Assembly (NCBI RefSeq): GCF_963678635.1
Contig: NC_087069.1
Coordinates: forward strand, 38,649,076-38,713,075
Length of the DNA stretch: 64,000 nucleotides
Direction of reading: 5' to 3'
Origin: Symsagittifera roscoffensis
Lineage: Eukaryota > Xenacoelomorpha > Acoela > Convolutidae
How positions within the stretch are numbered: the stretch's first letter is position 1; each line of letters opens with the position of its first letter. Shown piece by piece: positions 57,674 to 64,000 of this stretch. A program made the translations under genes and the position numbers. The notes below the pieces were generated by a model that saw nothing but the letters and a program-made list of their open reading frames with translations, was not told the DNA's origin and did no database searches.

Positions 57674-59394
57674 CTTACAAATAAGTGGGTTGTTAGTTAG
57701 ATGGATCATGATTGGTTAATATTTAATATTTTACAGTGGTAAAATATCCAATTTATCCAATTATAAAATGTAGTTTAGATCAGGTTCCACCCATCCGGGG
57801 TTTACAGAGTTTTTTAGAACTATCTTTCTGCAATTTGAAGGATGGATGATGAATGTTGGTATTTGGCGAACATCATTTTCTTGTCCGGTTCCTCTTGGAG
57901 AAGAACGTTCCAGGACGCTGGAATTATGGATAGGAAATTGTTACGTCGTCATTCGACAACGACTGTGATCCCCAATGAAATCAATCCGATTTCAAAATGG
58001 TTTGCTATGACAGGTTTTTCTGTATTATGTAGAGAACTTGTTTTATGTACAACCTCGTCTGGGAATGGCGTGAAGATCGTGTGTGGAAGGGATGCCTTGT
58101 AACTCGGATCTGTACGTATACTTGAACATCGAGGTCGTCATTGGTCTAGTTCAATGAAGTCCTTTTCTGCGAAGTCAAGTCGTACTCTAAATCCTTTGAG
58201 TTGTGATTGTGGACGGGGCATGTCGGTTGTGCTTAGCCATTCTTTTGTTCGAATGTGATGGGATCATCTAGTCTTTGGATGTTCGTCTTTGTTGTTGAGT
58301 ATTGATCTATATACTGCAAAGTATGATTTACTTTTTATAAAATATGTTAATTCGATTTTTTAATCATGAATTTAGTTAGTCGTTTTCACAAAAGCGTTTT
58401 GTTTTAGTTTGGTTATTTTGAAGAGTTACTCACCCTTGAGTAACTCTAATTAAAAATAGGAGTGTGGTCACAAAGCGTGGATGTATGGATGTAGCGCGGT
58501 GGGTTAGTTCGGCTATAGAGCATGCTCAGGACGTCCTCTCTGGTGGGTTGGGCCAGGGGTGGGAGTATGATTTCATGCCGTTTCTTTTAGAGGTCCTGTT
58601 ATGTGATAACGTTTTATGTTGGGTTTATGTTGGTCTTTCTTATGTTACTTTGGTTGTGTCCTTTTTTCAAAAATCAAATTGTTTTTGGTATGGGTGTGTC
58701 TTGCGACTTTTTTTGTGTTTTATTATTTCTTTCTTAGACTTTATAATAGTCTTCAAAAGAATAAATTATCCAGTTTTAAACTGGGTTAATCCGGTTTGGG
58801 TACCGTTGGTTTTCTTCTCTTAGTCTTGCTGTTATTTTTTGATTTGTGGTATTTAGTAAGCTGCGTTGGTTAGTTTAGTGGTTTAGTATATAATTCCTTT
58901 CCAACCGGGTTAAAGGAAAGTTTGAAACTTGTTATCGTGTGTTAGAGTTGTTGATAGTGAAAGCTTGAAAATCAAAATCATTATTTAAACAATTCTTCTT
59001 GGGCGAGCTGTGCGAGTTTGGATAGAATTCTTGTGCGAGTGAATGCAAATATTGAAAAGATTAGTACTGCTTTCTCATTTTATCAATTAATTGCATAGAA
59101 TTTTAATTTTACTGCGTTTTTGGGGGAATTTTTAAATTATAAATTTTCATCGTAATTAAGTTTACTGCTTCATGGGGAACTAATTTATAAAAAAAAGTAC
59201 TACATTTGGAAAGAATTTTACAACATTATTTAAGGCAAAAAATTAACGAATTTTAAGAGAATTTATTTTTATTTTTCTTTTCTGTTTTGTAAATGATCGT
59301 GGTGTGAAGACTAGAAATATAAATCAAACATTGATAGAAAATGGTTAGTACTAATTTAAATTTATTAGTTAAGAGTATTTCAAATTATACTTAC
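57674..59394. other. region 3' of the unknown minus-strand exon; possible tRNA-like SINE head
   Basis: The + strand is G/T-rich. ORFs at 57842-58102 and 58464-58823 show no domain, and the second is biased by G/T composition. At 58487-58585 a stretch resembles a tRNA-derived SINE head: TTAGTTCGGCTATAGAGCA is close to a tRNA box A, and a weaker box-B-like GGGAGTATGATTTC follows 66 bp later. I could not fold it convincingly. Confidence 0.3.
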
Positions 59395-60221
59395 CTTAAT
59401 CTTCTGGGAAAAAACCGTGTGGGAAGATGTCGTGATCATATCTGATGTTGTTAGTAATTTGGCTAGTATGCGTATGATGTTTTTAGTTTGTAGCAGTGGC
59501 CAACGCAATTGAAGTGCTTTAATGGTGTTTAGTTCTTCGGTGCCCACTGCAAACTCGTAAGGTGTGTTTTGAATGAGGTTATATGTTTTATGATTATATT
59601 TAGTATTGTGAATGAATTCTAATATGGGTATTTCAATAGGCTGGATAAAGTCATGCGGGATAAGGAAGGGTCTGGATTCTTCGGCATTGAAGGTCTTCGT
59701 GATGGGACAGAATATATACATTTGGGTAACTGGGTCATAGTTGCGGAGGATGCCGTGGAGGTTAGTATCTTTAATGCAATTTGTAAAATTAAGGAAAAAT
59801 GGTGACGTGTACTTTGAGTTAAGAAACTGAAAACGATGGTGAGGTTGTCTGGATAGGGTGTGCAAACCAATATGATTTTGTTTAAAACGATAGTATGTAT
59901 ATGTGTGGGTTTGCTTAGTGCGTAACATAATATCGTGGGAACAGTGCAAATCGCGTTCCTGTGGTGAAAGAAAGTGAAAGGTTAGTGAAAATAACTGAAA
60001 TTTATCATAGAAGCTTTCGTATGCTTGAATATCAGCTAGTGATTCTGAAATAATGTGTTCATTCTTTCTATCAAAAATATTAAATGTGAAAACGTATGAT
60101 GTTTTGATGAAAAATTTTTCTGTTAGTTGCGGGTTTGCGAAGCGGTCTTCATCTAAAAAGTGGCCTTGATTAGGTCGGATGATATTATGGTCGTAATATT
60201 CTATTGCAAATTCGTTAAGTT
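59395..60221 (-). CDS. unrecognised protein, exon-like ORF truncated at the duplication junction
   Basis: Open for about 275 codons on the minus strand in AT-rich DNA. An ideal 5' splice site ATTAAG|GTAAGT sits at 59395/59394, a few codons before the in-frame stop at 59380, so this is probably an internal or first exon. The nominal start at 60261 lies in duplicated BEL sequence across the junction and is fortuitous. Genuine sequence begins about FAIEYYDHN at 60221. The protein is rich in H, F, Y, T and N (for example FLIPHDFIQPIEIPILEFIH) with no signal peptide, membrane span or motif I can name. An intact 5' part, if any, would lie beyond the copy 2 end, outside the window. It could be a host exon or part of an unrecognised mobile element. 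Confidence 0.45.
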
Positions 60222-60259
60222 CATAAAAGAAGACGATCATATGCTCGCCCGCAAAAGCC

Positions 60260-62740
60260 ATGGTCGCACTACATCAAACAGCCGTCGACTTCTGCAACAA
60301 AAAACCCTGCATACAACAATTATTTCGTAACAATTTCGCCATGGATGACTTCGTTCATTCTTATGACAATACATTGGAACCCCAGGAATCAACTAAAGCT
60401 TTAAAAGTGACACTCCAAAAAGGAGGTCTCAATTTAACCAAATTTATATCGCGTACTTCTGAAAGGCTTGGTTTCCGCAACGAAACCAAAATGGAAAACA
60501 CGAGTTTTATTAATCGGGTTTGTGAGTAAAGTGGGATAATATGAACGACACACTCATCATTCAGTGTGTATTAAAAAAAAACAATTTAACGGCTAAAGAA
60601 ATTTTAACTGCTTTATAAAACTCTGTCTACTGTAGCCAGCATCTCTAATGCAGTAGGATTGGTAGCACCATTTGTCGTATCTCTACTTCGAAAAACTGCT
60701 TCAAAAACTTTGGCGATCTGGTAAGAGTTGGAATCAAGTAGTATTTCAAGAATACATCCCGAGTATCGATAAATGGACCCGACAGTGTGGACAGGAGAAT
60801 AAAGTGAAAGTACCGAGGGTTCAGACGCCAAATTGACAAAAGCAACCTACAACTAAATGTTTTTACCGAATTTCTCAGTGCGCCATGGCAGGTTGCCTTT
60901 ACATCCGTATTTCGAACCAAGCCCATTAACAATCATCATTGTTTCAACGTCATACCACTCAACCAAGAAAAAGTAACCAAGCTCGAATTGGAAGCTGCAG
61001 TATTTGGTGCACGTCTTTGCACATTTACAACCAAAGAGTATACAATAAATTTCAACGCGGTTTATTTCTGGACGGATAGGATAGTACGACAGTACTTGTA
61101 TGAATCAACACTACAAAAAAGAAAAAAACTGTGCAAAATTATGTCTTATTAACAAAAGTCTTTCAGCTTCTGAAGCCCAACAGTGGCATCAATTACCCGG
61201 TAAACGGAACACGATCGATCACGCTACAAAAGGTAATCCATGTGGAACAAACTTGTTTGCAACCACCGGAATTCCAACTCTTACCAGAATCTGTTTCGCA
61301 TCAACCAAAACTACACGACGATGCATTTAATCAGCCGGTTTTCAGAACTGCAGATAAGGTAAGAAATACTATAAAAAAAGCCAACAGTACAATTCTACAT
61401 ACCAACGCTATAGTGAAACGGGAAAACATTACGAGCGCAAAAAAAGAACCAATCCTTGTTTTTTCGAGATTTTCCGGTTAGCTTCGTCTACTCTGCGCAA
61501 CTGCTCGTACTTTGCTGTTCAACGACCTTCTTCAGCAAAAATAAAACGTGATTCAAAAGTAGACGACCGGGAGATGGCTTAAACTGTAATCTATGAGCAA
61601 GCACAACACACTTCTTCCCCTGATACTATTAAACGTTTAACTACCAACAGAGCATTGGAGAACAAAGAACATGGCAATATTATTCGTGCCCGATGACGAC
61701 TGAGACATTCACCAAGGGAAAAAGCACATTCAGGGAAAAGGCTTAAATCGTTTCATAGCTAATCTAACCACAGAAAGCTTTGACGTTTCGGAAACTAATC
61801 CATCTCCATTCACGAACGTGCGACTTGACGACATCGGTACCTTCTACATTACTGAAAAAATACCACTGAAGAAAGCTACTATTGTGTCTTTACTTGTTTA
61901 ACAACGCGTGCAACCCACCTGGAAAATACCGACAATCTGACAACTGAAATTCACTTCACAGTGTTTTGTTGTTTTATGACGCGACGTGGTTCTTCAAACT
62001 AATGTTTCCGTCTAACGCAGCATACTTTGCCGCCGCAGGTAAACAAATCATAAAGCAACCCTTAAATATCAACAAAGTGCAAACAGCAACCAAGTTTCAG
62101 CTGAAGTCAATAGGCTGAAGTCCTAGCCCAGCATCTGCTCCTTATTTTAATGGGGTGTGGGAATGTCTCGTTTCGATCATCAAACGAGTCTTTCTATTGA
62201 TTTTAGGATCAGACAGACTTGCCAGTGACCTTATTTCCACTATTGTAGTAGAATGCGAATACCTCATTAACTCACGACGACTGAACCATGTAAGTTGCGA
62301 CATGAATGACACATTACCATTTAAACGTAACCACTTTCTTCTTGGGAGGCCATTTACTTACGCTCCGGCAGCTTCATTCTACGACCAAACAAATACCAAC
62401 AAACTAAGCAAAAAATCCTGGAAGCTAACCAAGGACCGACTAGACAGCTGAAAGAACACGCTCCAACCTTGATCAACCGGGCCAAGTGGAACCAAAAAAA
62501 GGGAAACCATAGAAGAACATGACCTCGTGTGAATCTTCGAGTACTTCACTGCACGAGGCATATGGCCCCTGGGCGAGGGTGTTGGGACGTTAACCGGTCC
62601 TGATGGCATTGCGCGCTCATGCGTAATCAAAACAGCGTTAAGAACACTTACTGTGAGCACATTTTTAGATGATGTAATAATTGACTTCTGAACAACGAAA
62701 CGAAGACAGCTTAAGATATATGTGACTTCCATCCTAAATA
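60260..62740 (+). pseudogene. duplicate of relic B Pol (RT, RNase H, integrase)
   Basis: RT active-site block FAMDDFVHSYDNTLEP at 60338. RNase H block near 60970. Integrase core end VWECLVSIIKRVFLLILGSD at 62155, and the 3' LTR-like block at 62652-62740. It carries the same frame breaks as copy 1, plus its own. Confidence 0.78.
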
Positions 62741-63612
62741 AGCAGTGCGGTTGAAAGATAGTTCAACTAGCTTCTTTAGCCGCTTTATTTTTGACAATCT
62801 AACGACTTTCATGACTACTTGACTACTTAGTTTTAAAATTTGATTTTTGTTTGTACAAGATTTGTTTGTTCGAAAAGGTTTTAATTGCTCTTTTCATCAA
62901 TAATATAAACTCCTTGGTCAGAAACCATAAAATTGTTTAATTATTTCTACTTTTACTTGAGAATTTTAAGTTTCTTGCCATTTAAATTTTATTCAGTTTT
63001 TGTTCATATTGTATCTACATAAAAACGCTATCATCATCTCAAGTTTCTTGTTCAAATTTTCAACTCTTCATTAATTACTGCGGAAAAATGTCTAGCCAAT
63101 GTTTTGAGATAAGATTTTTCCAAAAGATCGCTTTTGATTCACCTATGAAGACGGTTGCCCAAAAGTCTAATGATTAGATATCTTGATTTTCAAATTTTAC
63201 GCAGATTAATGTTGCTATCTCCGAAATCAAATTATCCTAATGTTTAATGTCGAGGAATTGAATTAACGAATCAACATGATTTTGAATTTTATCTAAAATT
63301 TTCAGCCTAGTAGATTAAGTGTGTATGTATTCTGTGGTCATTGCAATGATTTCTTCTGATCTCTACTGTTGAAAATAACAAAATACCATTAATAAACTTT
63401 TAAATGCTGTTGTTTGAATCTTCACATACAATAATGCCAACAACTTCACCTGGTTTTTCATATGCCCTGATAGAGGAGGCATTTGATTCCGCCCATTTTA
63501 AATCACTTTTCAGCTAAATATTCGTCGAATTTGATTAACATGAACTGGAATTTATACATAATTGATTAACATGAACTGGAAAATTTTTTGAGGGATCGAG
63601 CGCATGTCCTTG

Positions 63613-63635
63613 AAGAAGCCCCATAGGGGCTTCTT
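63613..63635. repeat. copy 2 of the AAGAAGCCCC hairpin
   Basis: Identical to 56729-56751, as expected from the segmental duplication. Confidence 0.8.
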
Positions 63636-64000
63636 AAATCATCAAAAAGCCCCATATTTTTTTCTAGAGATGAATATTAATTTTTTTGTTAAATTTCCGG
63701 CCGAAATTCCATCAAAATGTTGAAATAGAGATTACATTTGTTAGGCGATATACATACTTTTTTGATCTGTGGTACACTGATTAAGTTTGAGAAAAAAATT
63801 GCAATCATTCAGTTTGAGGAAGATGTTTGCTTGGTTGATGGAAATTTTTGTGGTAATTTCAAGTTAATTCATCAGATACTGAAAAAAGAAGTTTTAGCGA
63901 ATGTCAGTGATTGATTCGAAGACAAACGGTATGCGAAAAAGTTATGGTATGAAAAAATCTACACTAATTTTTTGCCATGCGTAAAAATTTTGCCATGCGA

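Larger units (their letters stand above)
53162..60221 (+). repeat. tandem segmental duplication, copy 1 (7,060 bp)
   Basis: 53162-57115 and beyond match 60222-64000 at high identity, starting at CATAAAAGAAGACGATCATATG in both. Copy 2 begins at the base after 60221, so the simplest reading is a head-to-tail duplication of a 7,060-bp unit. It spans the 3' half of BEL relic B plus about 4.4 kb of downstream sequence. Confidence 0.85.
60222..64000 (+). repeat. tandem segmental duplication, copy 2 (runs off window)
   Basis: Same content as copy 1 from 53162. Differences include single substitutions and a deletion of about 185 bp at 61715-61730, relative to 54650-54847, that removes the integrase zinc-finger region. 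Both copies share the ~77-bp reverse-transcriptase deletion, so duplication followed that loss. Confidence 0.88.

Noticed and set aside
57842-58300. C-terminal end of a LINE reverse transcriptase (SCDCGRG stretch near 58200)
   Set aside because: Only one weak cysteine cluster, an in-frame stop soon after, and no upstream RT motifs.
58464-58823. 119-codon + strand ORF with hydrophobic stretches
   Set aside because: The hydrophobicity comes from T-rich composition, and part of it overlaps a tRNA-like stretch. No homology is recognised.
59380-60261. Retroviral-type envelope gene at the 3' end of a BEL element
   Set aside because: It is on the strand opposite to relic B, has no signal peptide, membrane anchor or cysteine pattern, and ends at a splice donor.

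Overview
The window is metazoan nuclear DNA, probably from an invertebrate that I cannot name to phylum. It is AT-rich, its genes are split by GT-AG introns, and it is crowded with metazoan transposon families: a FLYWCH/MULE transposon, a Ty3/Gypsy element and two BEL/Pao families. No bacterial operons, Shine-Dalgarno sites or CRISPR arrays are visible. Only two host genes can be reconstructed with confidence, both on the + strand. (1) A REXO-type DEDDh 3'-5' RNA exonuclease has five phase-compatible exons at 182-6812, and its 5' end lies outside the window. (2) A TRIM-like RING/B-box/coiled-coil protein of 641 codons has two exons, 8378-8669 and 20362-21995, separated by an 11.7-kb intron.

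Layout. 1-6.8 kb: REXO gene, whose first visible intron holds a complete but dead MULE (1253-3743) with terminal inverted repeats and a perfect 8-bp target duplication. 6.8-8.4 kb: intergenic. 8.4-22 kb: TRIM gene; its giant intron holds several old tandem-repeat fields and a minus-strand Gypsy element (13320-18935) with short LTRs. 22-23.6 kb: 3' flank of TRIM, rich in the palindrome TTTCAGATCTGAAA. 23.65-34.26 kb: satellite of about 11 units of 957-979 bp. 34.3-37.1 kb: a second, decayed copy of the TRIM 3' end and its flank, so the satellite sits between two copies of the same segment. 37.1-40.9 kb: BEL/Pao relic A, + strand, truncated. 40.9-42.0 kb: a third partial copy of the TRIM flank plus one satellite unit. 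42.0-55.9 kb: BEL/Pao relic B, + strand, interrupted by a TA-flanked MITE carrying a tRNA-Arg-like sequence (42043-42856) and by a younger minus-strand BEL/Pao element (43755-51133, 188-bp LTRs, 5-bp target duplication ATCGC). 53.2-64 kb: a tandem duplication of about 7.06 kb; copy 1 is 53162-60221 and copy 2 starts at 60222 and runs off the window. The unique part of copy 1 carries an unrecognised minus-strand exon-like ORF (59395-60221).

Insertion order can be read directly because relic A preserves empty sites for both insertions found in relic B (37410 for the MITE, 38255-38259 for the young BEL). The region is best described as two ordinary genes followed by about 40 kb of nested and segmentally duplicated repeat DNA. 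No multi-gene system is evident. The items most worth pursuing are the tRNA-bearing palindromic MITE, the satellite bracketed by TRIM-gene duplicates, and the orphan ORF at the duplication junction.
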